Assembly (NCBI GenBank): GCA_034440455.1
Contig: JAWXCB010000096.1
Location: forward strand, 1 to 26,623
Length of the DNA: 26,623 bases
Source: JAWXCB01 sp034440455
GTDB lineage: Bacteria; Bacteroidota; Bacteroidia; Chitinophagales; CAIOSU01
Direction: 5' to 3'
Below, piece after piece: positions 13,546-25,500 of this stretch (position 1 is its first letter; every line of letters starts with the position of its first letter). The notes below the pieces were generated by a model. The model saw nothing but the letters and a program-made list of their open reading frames with translations, was not told where the DNA came from and did not search any database. The translations under genes and the position numbers were made by a program.

Positions 13546-14313
13546 TTAATCACCCTTCATCAAGCCGCCTAACATCCCGCCCACACCGCGAGATTCTTCT
13601 TTACCGCCAAACCTGCGTGATGCGGCAGCGATTCTATCCGCAAGACGTGAAAAGGGAAGACTTTGTAAATACACCAAGCCCGGTCCGCGCAGATGCGCAA
13701 GAAATAATCCTTCACCGCCAAAAAGCGCATTTTTAAAACCTCCAACAAACTTGATATCATAATCAACGGTTGGAGAAAATGCAACAAGACAACCTGTATC
13801 AACACGCAGCGTTTCATTGCTTTTCAATTCTCTTTTGATGATTGCGCCACCGGCATGAATAAAAACCAATCCATCGCCTTCAAGCCGCTGAAGAATAAAA
13901 CCTTCACCGCCAAAAAGCCCTGCTCCCATGCGTTTGGTGAAAGCGATGTTGATGTCAACGCCTTTTGCTGCGCAAAGGAATCCATCTTTCTGGCACAGAA
14001 AAGAACCGTTATGCTCTGTGAGATTAATCGGAATGATTTTGCCGGGATAGGGCGCAGAAAAGCCTACACGCTTTTTCCCGCTGCCTTTGTTGTGAAAATT
14101 TGAGATGAAGAAACTATCGCCTGTGATGAGCCGCTTGAAGCCTTTGAATAACCCGCCACCGGTGGAGGTTTCCATCTCGATGCCGTCTTCCATAAAAAGC
14201 ATTGCGCCTACTTCAGCGCGCACGCCTTCATTGGGGTCAAGCTCGATTTCCACCGCCTGCATATCATCACCAATGATTTCATAGTCAATAACATCAGATT
14301 TTTGCGTTGTCAT
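13546..14313 (-). CDS. AIM24 / TIGR00266 family protein
   Basis: The 255-residue protein matches the bacterial AIM24 (TIGR00266) family: an early segment VEIELDPNEGVRAEVGAMLFMEDGIEM (residues about 21-47), Gly-rich GGGLFKGFKRLITGDSFFISNF, then the duplicated signature GGEGFILQRLEGDGLVFIHAGG and GGEGLFLAHLRGPGLVYLQS, and a C-terminal tail rich in Gly (GVGGMLGGLMKGD). The fold is a trimeric beta-barrel related to tubby/AIM24. Its bacterial role is not established; the yeast homologue is mitochondrial. No signal peptide is present, so it is probably cytosolic. It stands alone, divergent from the sulfatase with 120 bases between their starts, and upstream of the ABC operon on the same strand with a 178-base gap. 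Confidence 0.92.
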   Translation of the reverse strand: MTTQKSDVIDYEIIGDDMQAVEIELDPNEGVRAEVGAMLFMEDGIEMETSTGGGLFKGFKRLITGDSFFISNFHNKGSGKKRVGFSAPYPGKIIPINLTEHNGSFLCQKDGFLCAAKGVDINIAFTKRMGAGLFGGEGFILQRLEGDGLVFIHAGGAIIKRELKSNETLRVDTGCLVAFSPTVDYDIKFVGGFKNALFGGEGLFLAHLRGPGLVYLQSLPFSRLADRIAAASRRFGGKEESRGVGGMLGGLMKGD

Positions 14314-14433
14314 AGTTTGAGGTTTTGAAAGTTAAAGAGTTCCTGAAAAGTGGAGGTCAAAATTAGACGAAAAAGCATTTTTGATAGACAGTAACTATCC
14401 CGCAATATTCTTTCTCTCTATATTTACTTGCAC

Positions 14434-16200
14434 ATGAAAAAAATAATCATTTCCCTCGTTGCACTCTTAGTTATTTCATTCAATCTGTCCGCACAACAAA
14501 AGCCCAACATCATCATCATCCTTGCCGATGATTTGGATGCGATAGTTACTCCGCACTTTTTTTCTGAGGTGTTGCCTGTTGTGGATTCATTGAAAAAGAA
14601 TGGGATTGATTTTGAAAATTCCTTTACTCCAATGTCTATCTGCTGTCCCAGCCGCTCGGCATTGCTTTCAGGAAAATACGGACATGAAACAGAAGTGCTG
14701 CGCAATGGCGGTGAGAAAGGCGGTTGGGATGATTTTATAGATGATGAGCCGCAAGCATTGCCCGCACATTTAAGCAAAGCAGGCTATCGCACTGCTATGA
14801 TTGGAAAATATATGAACGGCTACGAAACAAACAAAGGTGAAATGCCGCCACTGCCTTATGGCTGGACGGATGGCGCGGTGTTCGTTGACCCGCTAATGGG
14901 CACCTACAAAGGATACAACTACAACTTGATGACATGGAATGATGGCGTAAAAATGAATGATTCCGTTTGGCATTCCGAAAACAAAAAGTTAGAGAAATAC
15001 GGCAAACTGCCGGAAGATTATTCCACCGATGTGTTGACTGCCAAAGCTGTTCGTTATATCAAGAACACCGAGTTGAATGACGCGCAGCCTTTCTTTCTGT
15101 ACCTCACACCAACTCCACCACATTTTCCATTGCCGCCTGCATTTCGCTATGAAGAAAAAACAAAACAGCGCTGGCTGCAGGACACCATTCTGGCACAGCC
15201 AAATACATTTAATGATTTTGGAAAACTTGCAACGGAGAAAGAAAAAAAGAAACCATTAGATAAATCTTCATGGTTGCGCGACACTTGGAAAAAACGTGTG
15301 CGCCAGCAGAACCGAGGTGATTTTCATTACGGGCTGATGTATGAAGGAAAAATTCCTCGCTCGCTGAAAAGTTTCCGGCAGGCTGACTGGTTTTATCGCA
15401 TGGGGTCATTATATGCACTGAATGATATGGTGCGCGAAGTGATTGCAACGCTGAAAGCAAATGGAGAATGGGAAAATACATTACTGATTTTCACTTCCGA
15501 CAATGGATTTCAATTTGGCTATCATGCGTTGTATCACAAAGGCAGTCCGTATGAAGAATCTATTCGCGTGCCGCTGGTGATTACGGGCGGGGCTTCATTG
15601 AATTTGAAAACTTCCACACAAATAGAAGATTGGATAATCAATCTGGATTTGATGCCGACAATTCTTGATGTAGCCGGAATTCCTATTCCCGATGATGTGG
15701 ATGGAAAATCGTTCAAGCCATTTATTGAATTCAATAACAATCAACCCAAAACCTCACGCGACCAATTCATCATGGAATATATCGGACCGGGTATGACGAC
15801 TGATTTCATTGCAAAGCATCCGAAACTGATTTTTAAAATCATGCCTTCGTATGTATTAGACCATCCTACGTTTAAAGCGATTCGCATGAAAGTGGAAGTG
15901 GAGAAAAATGGGATGAAGCAGGAGCAAGTGTTTAAATACATTGAGTGGGAGAAATATCATGGAGATTTTAAGTTTCGCAAAAAGTTAGAAAACAAAGATC
16001 CGAAGTTGCTTGCACGAATTGCTACCGGTAATAAAAAAGCACTAAAGAAAAAAGCAAAAGCGGAAGCAATCGAAACCGAACTTTATAACATTACCGAAGA
16101 CCCCTACGAGATGGATAACCTTCTTTACTACCTGCCGGATGCGCATATATCCATTGCTGAAAAACTACGCGAAAAACTTTACAAAGAACTGAGAAAATAA
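14434..16200 (+). CDS. Exported Cys-type sulfatase (GNS/arylsulfatase-like)
   Basis: Starting at ATG 14434 the protein has 588 residues; TTG 14428 would add only two. MKKIIISLVALLVISFNLSAQ is a signal peptide. The sulfatase core is complete: metal ligands D32-D33 (ILADDLDA), the maturation motif C70-C-P-S-R74 in which C70 becomes formylglycine, K125 in MIGKYMNGYE, D356-N357 (FTSDNGF) and K369 (YHKGSPYEESIRVPLVI). The C-terminus has the usual LYNITEDPYEMDNL element. The spacing and the GKYMNGY segment resemble N-acetylglucosamine-6-sulfatases, so it probably removes sulfate from a sulfated glycan in the periplasm or outside the cell; the exact substrate is open. The required maturase is not in the window. 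It is followed 308 bases later by the giant glycan-binding protein, in the same direction. Confidence 0.93.
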   Translation: MKKIIISLVALLVISFNLSAQQKPNIIIILADDLDAIVTPHFFSEVLPVVDSLKKNGIDFENSFTPMSICCPSRSALLSGKYGHETEVLRNGGEKGGWDDFIDDEPQALPAHLSKAGYRTAMIGKYMNGYETNKGEMPPLPYGWTDGAVFVDPLMGTYKGYNYNLMTWNDGVKMNDSVWHSENKKLEKYGKLPEDYSTDVLTAKAVRYIKNTELNDAQPFFLYLTPTPPHFPLPPAFRYEEKTKQRWLQDTILAQPNTFNDFGKLATEKEKKKPLDKSSWLRDTWKKRVRQQNRGDFHYGLMYEGKIPRSLKSFRQADWFYRMGSLYALNDMVREVIATLKANGEWENTLLIFTSDNGFQFGYHALYHKGSPYEESIRVPLVITGGASLNLKTSTQIEDWIINLDLMPTILDVAGIPIPDDVDGKSFKPFIEFNNNQPKTSRDQFIMEYIGPGMTTDFIAKHPKLIFKIMPSYVLDHPTFKAIRMKVEVEKNGMKQEQVFKYIEWEKYHGDFKFRKKLENKDPKLLARIATGNKKALKKKAKAEAIETELYNITEDPYEMDNLLYYLPDAHISIAEKLREKLYKELRK

Positions 16201-16508
16201 TTCTTTGCTTCCCGCTTCAAAATCGCTCTTAAAACCGCTGTTTAAGGGACAATCTAATTTCCATCTATTTCGCAAATGCTTAAGCCTATCATGCTAAGAT
16301 TGCTTTCTAATTTGTTTTTAAAACTTCAATCAACAATACAACTAATTGAAAACCAATACCTTGCAACCATTTGTTAAATTTCAATTAAGCCATGTAAAAA
16401 AGTTGACAGTTGGAAATACCTCAACTACATTACTTATCAATCACCCGGGGGGTCCTTCCTGCTTGCATCCGGGTTATTTTGACTTGCAAACTTTTAAATT
16501 ATTTTAAT
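16201..16508. other. Intergenic region before the giant gene
   Basis: No gene is visible in these 308 bases. A weak stem CTTAAA/TTTAAG (about 16228-16244) could be the end of the sulfatase transcript. A short GC island, ACCCGGGGGGT near 16443, stands out in otherwise AT-rich DNA. The last 30 bases before ATG 16509 are almost only A and T, as is common for Bacteroidota starts. TTATTTTG around 16474 is one base short of the -7 consensus; I cannot place a promoter with confidence. Confidence 0.4.
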
Positions 16509-19500
16509 ATGAAACGTACATCTATTGCAGCTCCTGCAGTCACCCCTTTTCTGCTATTTATAATCACTGCTGTAATCACGCTTGTGCTTGCGTTTTCCGC
16601 GCGAGCACAAACGGTGAGTTTCAACTTCAGCAACCTCACGGGCGAAACGCTGTCGAATCCGACATCGTTGGATTTCGGTCCTGACGGGCGGTTGTATGTG
16701 ACGCAGCAGAATGGAGCTATCGTCATTTACACCATTATAAAAAATGCTCCGAATAATTATTCGGTAACATCCACGGAGGTGGTAAACCTGATTCAGCAGA
16801 TTCCGAATCATAATGATGATGGAACACTTGCCGCTACTGTCAATACAAGACAGGTTACGGGTATCTTAGTAACGGGCACTCCGACAAATCCTGTTATTTA
16901 CGTTACCTCAAGCGACCCGCGCATTGGTGGCGGATTCAGTGCCAATAACCTAAATCTCGATACGAATTCCGGTACTATTTCCCGACTCACATGGAACGGT
17001 ACTCAATGGGTGAAACTTGACCTCGTGCAAGGTTTACCGCGTTCAGAAGAAAATCACTCTATCAATGGATTACAGTTAGATGCGGTAAACAATATTCTTT
17101 ACATCGCGCAGGGCAGCAACACGAACATGGGCGCGCCTTCAAATAATTTTTTGCTCACCCCCGAATATGCTTATTCAGTTGCAATTCTGAAAGTGGATTT
17201 GAACGCAATCGGCAACTCAACTTATGACCTTCCTACTTTGGATGATGAAGACAGAACAAATGTGAATTCTGTTCCCGGATTCACCGATAATAACGACCCG
17301 TTTGGCGGAAATAATGGTAAAAATCAAGCAATGTTGGTGGCAGGCGGTCCTGTGCAAATCTATTCACCCGGATGGAGAAATAATTATGACATCGTTATTT
17401 CCCAACAAGGCAAAATGTACAGTTTTGATAATGGACCAAATGCAGGTTGGGGTGGACCTCCTACTGCTTGCTCAAATGCTCAAAGCGAGCCTGGAGTTAC
17501 TTATTGTGACGTACTGATTCATGTTGCAGGACAAGGGCATTATGCCGGAAGCCCGAATCCTACCCGTGCAAATCGCGCAAACACGTTCAATCCAACAAAT
17601 CCGCAAACTCCTATCCCACTCGGAATGGAAAATCCTGCCGAGTGTGTTTATGTTCCGGAAGGAAGCAAGCTCGGGGAAATTGAATCAATTTGTTCTTCGA
17701 CAAACGGCTTGTGCGAATACACCGCTTCCAATTTTGGAAATGCAATGAAAGGCGACCTTATTGCAGCAGCTTTCAACGGAAAATTGTATCGCTTTAACCT
17801 AAATGCCGCAGGAACAGCAGTAGAAGCGGGTGGACAAACCGTGCTCGCTTCAAATTTTGGTTCCACACCGCTCGATGTAATCGCGCAGGGTGATAATGAT
17901 ATTTTCCCCGGTAGTATCTGGTGTGTAACCTATGGAGCAGGGAACATTACCATCTTCGAACCAACTGATGCTCCTACTTGCATAGGTGACCCCAACTCCA
18001 ACTTCGTTGACACGGATGGTGACGGATATAAAAACGGAGATGAAACAGCTAATGGAACAGATTATTGCTCGCCTGCCAGCAACCCGCAGGATTTTGACGG
18101 TGACTTCATCTCCGACCAGATTGACCCTGATGATGATAATGATGGAATTAATGATGTGAACGACAAATTCGCTTTGGATTATAATAACGGGATGAGCACT
18201 CCTCTTCCTATCAATCTGGATTTCGATAACTCACAAGATGGCGGTATAGAAAATTGGGGATTCACAGGTTTGATGGTAAACGGAGTTTCCAATTACAAAA
18301 ACTTATTTAACCCCGTTGGAATGACAGTAGGTGGCGCTGCGCTGAAATTTACGGTTGACGCAGCTTCCGAAGGTGAAGCTTTTGCAGCAGGAAATAATCA
18401 GGAAAACGCATTCCAATTCGGAGTGAATCTCAGCAGCACCCAATGGAACTACATTGTGCAAACCCGCGTAACAGGACCCTATCAGGGCTTTACTCCGGTA
18501 AATTTCCAGTCAATGGGGATGTATATCGGTACAGGCGATCAGGATAACTTTCTGAGAATTATCTGCCACTCAAACAACGGACTTGGCGGAATACAAGTTT
18601 TAAAAGAAGTATCAGGTGTCCCGATTGGCACAGTTTATTCAGCTCCAATATTAAATACCAGTTACGTTGATTTCTTTTTGCACATTAATCCAACCACCCT
18701 GCTTGTTCAACCCAGCTATGCAATTAATGGCGGAAATCCGATTAATGTAGGACCTGCTATTTCAATTCCATCCGGTTGGCTTTCACCCAATGCACTCGCT
18801 GTCGGTATCATCAGTTCTTCAAATGGTCCCGGAGTCGCATTTCCTGCAACATGGGATTTTATTAAAGTTTACTATGACCAGTCAAGTGTTCCCGGGCAAT
18901 GGCATACAATAAATTCAACAACTACACCAACAGCGCGTCACGAGTGCTCCTATGTGAGCGCTGGTGATAAATTTTATTTACTTGGCGGTAGAGGTATTAA
19001 GCCGGTACAATGCTTCCACCCAACTGACAGCGCTTGGTCAAGCCGTTCAGCGCCACCCGTAGAAATCCACCACTTTCAAGCGGTTGAATACAATGGTTTG
19101 ATTTATGCTATGTGCGGATTCACCGGCAATTTCCCGAATGAAGTTCCACTTTCAAATATCTACATCTATGACCCGGTAGGCGATACTTGGACAATCGGAC
19201 CAGAAATTCCGGTAAACAGAAGGCGTGGGTCTGCTGGTTGTACAATCTATAACAATAAAATTTATGTGGTATGCGGTATTAAAAATGGTCACTTGAATGG
19301 TTGGGTGCCTTGGTTAGATGTGTTTGACCCGATTAACAACACATGGACTGTGCTGCCCGATGCACCCCGTGAGCGCGATCACTTCAGCGTGGCAATAGTT
19401 GAAGATAAAATCTATGCATTAGGCGGCAGAAAAACAGGATTTGGCGGAAACACCTTTAACGCCACTGTGCCGCAGGTTGACATTTACAACATCTCTAACA

Positions 19501-22500
19501 GCGCATGGTCAACGCTCCCCTCTCCAAGTGGCGATCTGCCCACGCCAAGAGCTGCGGCTGCTGTTGCTTTGCTTGGAAATGAAATACTTGTAATTGGCGG
19601 AGAAAGTGGTGCGCAAACATCAGCGCATAACGAAACCGAAGCGCTCAATTTCATTACTGAAACCTGGCGTGAAATTGCTTCCTTAAATCAGGGAAGACAC
19701 GGCACGCAAGCAATCGTATCAAATGGCAACGTGTATGTTGCAGCCGGAAGTAAAATTCGCGGGAACGATGAAATCAATTCGCAGGAAGTATTTTATTTCT
19801 TCAATCCCTCCACTCCGAACGGAACACAAATCATTAAAGGAAATATTACTTCGAGTACAACAAGCAAAAATTTCAGCCTTGTATTGTTAGCCGAGGAAAA
19901 AACATCCACAATAAATTTGTCCAACAGCGGGGGAAATCAAGTGTTGATGGTGAATGAGCTTTCATTAAGCGACACTACGAATTACAAAATCACCAACTTC
20001 CCGAACCTGCCGATTTCGATAGCGCCCAACGGTCAATTTGCCCTGAATCTCAAGTTCCAACCGCTTTCATTAGGGTTGAAGAACGCAACGATTCATATTG
20101 AGCATTCCGGCACAAATGGTCCGGTTGACGTTAGCCTCACCGGTGAATGTGTATTAACGATTCCATGCGAAGAATATCCTACCGAGCAGAACGGCTTATT
20201 GGTGCTTGAGTGTGAAAACGGAATAAACATTCCTGTTGCCTGGGAAAAGAGAACCAATATCCCCAATTACACGGGCACCGGATTTTTACGCTACACCGGA
20301 CAGGAATACATTAATAATCCGGGGAATCAAATGTTCACGTATAAAATCAATATCACGAATCCCGGAAGATATCGCTTTCAACAGCGTTCTTATAACGATG
20401 GTTCGCTTTCCAACTACAATAATGATTATTGGATAAAGTTTCCACATGGCGGAGCAAGAAAGTTCCAGCTTGGATATGACAGAGGTCCGTTAATCGGCTG
20501 GTTTAAAATTTATCAAAACCATGCAAACACATGGACTTATCAAACCGCTGCCGTTGAAGAAAACCCGCACGATGTGTATGTTGATTTTGATGTGCCCGGC
20601 ACATATGAAATTCAGGTTTCTGCAAGGGCAAACGGCATCATGCTTGACCGATACATGTTCTACAAAGTTCCCGTTACTGAAACACAGGCAACAACAGCCT
20701 TGCCTCTTGCTTCCACCATTACATGTATTGAGGTTGCCTGGTTTGCCGATAATGATAATGACTTGTTTGGAAACCAGAATGATATTGTGCTTTCCATAGT
20801 TAAACCGGTGGGTTATGTGCTGAACAGCAAGGACTGCGATGACGCCAATGCTTATATCAGCCCGGCAGGTGTGGAAATTCAGGATGGCATTGACAACAAT
20901 TGCAATGGAGTAATTGATGAAGGATTTGGCGCTCCGAAAGCACTGTTAGTAGTCGGCAATATCGCATTAAATGCAGGCGACCAGTCAATTAAAGACCGCA
21001 TTGCACAACTGGGGTATGATGTAGCCGTGATGTCCGGCTCGCAGGCAACTACGCTTGCCGGTGAAGCGATGAACCTGATTTTTATTTCTTCAACAATTAA
21101 CTCCGCAGACGTTGGAACCAAGTTTACCAGCCTTGGCGTGCCTGTGATTAACTGCGAACCGAATTTGATGGACGACCTGCTAATGACCGTAGGAAGTTCA
21201 ACCAAATTCGGAACCGTATCGAATGTGACGCAAATAAATTTGAAAGCAGCGCCTCATCCGCTTGCCGGGAATTTAACAAATGGAATAAAGTCAGTTTATA
21301 CAGGCTTAAATAAATTAGTGTGGGGGAAACCCGAAGTAGCGGCTACTCCCATTGCTACAACTACCACCGATTCCACACAAATTGTCATCTTCGGCTATGA
21401 CAACAACGCGCAGATGGTAAACATTAAAGCTCCCTCGCGCAGGGTTGGATTTTTCCTGAATGATTTGAGCGCAAACGCATTGACTCCTGATGGTATTGCG
21501 CTGTTAGATGCCGCGTTGAAATGGGCAACTAACTACTCGGTTGTAGTGAACACGACCATCGGTGACGCTTTGTTTGTAGTAGGTAATACTACCCTCACTG
21601 TTTCTGACCTTGCAATTAAAACAAGACTCGAAGGATTAGGATTTAATGTTTCTGTGGTCAGCGGTTCTGCATCCCAAGCAAGCGATGCAACAGGAAAAGA
21701 ATTGATTTTAATATCCTCTACGATAACTACCAATGATGTGAATACGAAATTCACCAACGTGGCTGTTCCCCTGTTAAACTGGGAGCCGGGATTGTCAGAC
21801 GACTTGAAGATGACATCTACTTCCTCTACAACCGGCACAAACGCCAGCGCAATAACAATCCTGAATAGCACGCATCCGATGGCTGCCGGACTTCCCTTGG
21901 GGCAGGTAACGGTTTACACAGTGCCTGACAAAATAATTTATTCCAGCAATGTAAGCGCTAACGCAATAAAAATTGCGCGCACGGGCGGAACCGCCACGAA
22001 TAATAACATCACTCTTTATGGATATGAGAAAAACGCTTCGATGGTGGGATTGAATGCACCCGAACGCAGAGTTGGATTTTTCATGCATGATTTGGCAGGC
22101 TCGTTGCTCACTTCAAACGGATATCTGCTTTTTGATGCTGCCATTCGCTGGTTGACAGAAGGATTAAATAATCCTCCTGCATTCAACATCAGCGGCAACA
22201 TCACGGCAGAGGAAGATTTCACGGGAACAAAGACAGTAACTGTAACGCCTCTTCCTGCCATCATTGGCGAAGAAAACCAGGTTGCTACGTACAGCATCTC
22301 ACCGGCTTCGGTAAGTTTTGCAAATGTTTCTTTCAGTTCAGTAACAGGGCATGTTTCCATCTCTTCCAAGCCAAATGAATTCGGCATACAGGAATTTATC
22401 ATCACTGCCAATGACGGACAATCAAGTAATAACACCTATGAGAAAACATTCACGCTCACGGTAAATCCCGTGAACGATGCTCCTGCATTTAATGTAAGCG

Positions 22501-25500
22501 GCAATGTCACCGAATTGAAAAATTTCGCAGGCACAAAAACAGTGACGGTAACGCCTAACACTGTTCCCTCAAATGAAGCAAGTCAAACTGTAACCTACAC
22601 GTTGAATCCTTCATCCGTCTCATTTGCGAATGTTTCCATCAACGGCAGCACGGGGCAAGTCAGCATCACGTCTATTCCTGAACAAACCGGTTTCCAGATT
22701 TTCACCATCACTGCGAATGACGGACAGAACTCATTTAACACGTCAACAAAACAATTTTACCTTGCCATAAACAGCACTACCAGCAATGCGATTTGCTACA
22801 ATTGCGGTGGTCCGCAATTTATTTCCGCAACGGGCGACACGTTTAAATCTGATTTTTACTTCTCAGGTGGAACGCTTACCTACACGAATAATAACATCGC
22901 TGACATTCAAAACACGTTTGATGATAATATTTTCAGAACAGAAAGAAATGCCACTGCATTCAGCTATAATGTTCCTGTTGCAAATGGCGTGTATAAAGTG
23001 CGCTTGTATTTTGCAGAAACCTACTTTGGTGCAACTGGCGGAAGTGCAACCGGAGGCGCAGGAAGCAGAGTGTTCCACGTAAATCTGGAAGGCACGCAGA
23101 TGCTGAGTTACTTCGACATATTCGCGCAGGCAAATGGCGCTGAAAAAGCCATTATGCGCGAATTCACGAACGTGGCAGTTTCAGACGGTTTTTTGAATAT
23201 CGCATTTAACTCTGTAATCAACAAAGCAAAAATTTCCGGATTCTGTATTGTGCCGGATGGCAATGCGAATACTCCTCCATCATTTGCTATCAGTGGCAAC
23301 ATTGCGGAAACAAAGAATTTCGCAGGCACAAGAAGTGTAACTGTTACGCCTGATCCAGTTCCGGCAGGCGAAGTTGGACAGGTTGTGACTTACTTGCTTA
23401 GCCCAGCAACTGTTCCGTTTGCAAACATCTCATTCAACAACAGCACAGGGCAAGTGAATGTCACTTCTATTCCGAACGCATCGGGTTTCCAGCAGTTTAC
23501 CATCACTGCAAATGACGGACAATCTGTAAACAACACGGTTTCAAAAACCTTCTACCTTGCTGTTAATGAAACGCGCAGCAAAGCGCTATGCTGGAATTGC
23601 GGTGGTCCGCAATATGTATCTGTGGTGGGTGACACGTTCCGTTCAGATTTATACTTTACGAGCGGAGCGTTTACCGCTACCAATAACACAATTGTTGACG
23701 TGCTGAATACTTTCGATGATTTCATTTTCAGGTCAGAACGCAACAGCGGCAGTTTTGGCTATAATATTCCTGCTGCAAACGGATTGTATAAAGTGAAGTT
23801 GCTTTTTGCTGAAACCTATTTCGGAGCAGATGGCGGAACCGCAAGCGGTGGTATTGGCAGCAGAGTGTTCAATGTTTCGTTGGAAGGAACGCAAGTGCTT
23901 GCCAACTATGACATCTTCTTCAAAGCAGGCGGAGCAGCGCGCGCGGTAATTGAAGAGTTTGACAGCCTGCAAATCACGGATGGCTTCATCAACATTGCAT
24001 TCACTGCGTTAGTAAACAAAGCGAAGATTTCAGGCATCTGTATCGTTCCGTACACGAATAACGAACCCCCTGCTTTCTCACTCAGCACGAGTACGCTCAC
24101 CTTAGCTGAAGATTTTGCAGGAACACAAACCATCACGGCAACTCCTGATCCGGTTCCTCCTTCTGACGCTGGTGATGTTGTAACCTACTCGCTCTCCCCT
24201 GCTTCAACAGGCGTGGCAAGCGTTTCTATTAATCCGACAACAGGAACAATTTCAATCATCAAATTGAACAATAAGAACGGAACGCAGGTATTCAGTGTGA
24301 TTGCAAATGATGGAAAACCGTTTGGCACATTCTCACGTTCGTTCACGCTGAATGTTACTCCGGTGAATGATGCACCTGCATTTACATTAAACAGCAATAT
24401 TATATTGGCGAAAAACTTCTCACCTCCGGTAAGTGTACAAGTTACACCTGCTGCGGTACCAACTGATGAAGTAAGCCAGGTGGTAACCTACTCGCTTTCA
24501 CCGCCCACATCAAGCTTTGCAAATGTTGCTATTAACGCAATTACAGGTCAGGTGACTTTCTCGTCCATCAACAATGCTTATGGCAGCCAGCAGTTCACCA
24601 TCTTCGCTGATGATGCTCAGTTGGTAAATAATGTTGCCAGTCAGAACTTCACGCTCACGGTATCTTTGGTTGACCCGAATGCTCCGAAGCCTGTATTCAT
24701 TAACTGCGGTAACGGACCGCAATACATTTCGCTCACGGGCGACACATTCAAAACGGATAATTACTACACAACAGGCGCCTCAGCATTCACTAATAACAGT
24801 ATTCCAGACATTCTGAATACCGGTGATGACGTGATTTACCGTACAGAGCGCTTTTCTGGTTCATTAGGATATAATATTCCGGTGAGAAATGGCTCGTACA
24901 ATATCAGCCTTCACTTTGCTGAATTATATTATGGCGCAACAGGTGGGCAGCCTGCGAATGGTGGTCCGGGCAAACGTGTGTTCAATGTGTCGCTGGAAGG
25001 AACACAGGTGCTGACGAATTTTGATACGTGGGTTGCCGCAGGTAATGCTGCCGGAACTGCAACTGTTCAAACATTTACGAATGTGCCTATCACAGATGGT
25101 CAGGTGAATCTTCTGTTCGCGGCTGTAATAAATAATGCAAAAGTCAATGCAATTTCTATTGTACCGGTAGCTGCGGATTGCGCAGGTGTGCAGGGTGGAC
25201 TTGCAACAGTAAACAGTTGCGGAATTTGTGTCGGAGGAACAACCGGCTTGCCTTTAAACTCCGGTAAGGATTGCGCGGGTGTTTGTGGCGGAACTGCTTT
25301 CTTAAATGATTGCAACATTTGCGTGGGCGGCACAACAGGTCATGGAAGTAATCAGGGCAAAGATTGCAACGGAGTGTGCAACGGAACTGCTTACCTCAAT
25401 GATTGCAATATCTGCGTAGGCGGAAATACAGGACTCGGAGTTAATCAGGGTAAGGATTGTGCGGGTGTTTGTGGTGGCACGGCTACTTTAAATTCATGCA

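Noticed and set aside
14419..14426. TATATTTA as the sulfatase promoter -7 box
   Set aside because: It is only 8 bases from the start codon and there is no TTG about 19 bases upstream.
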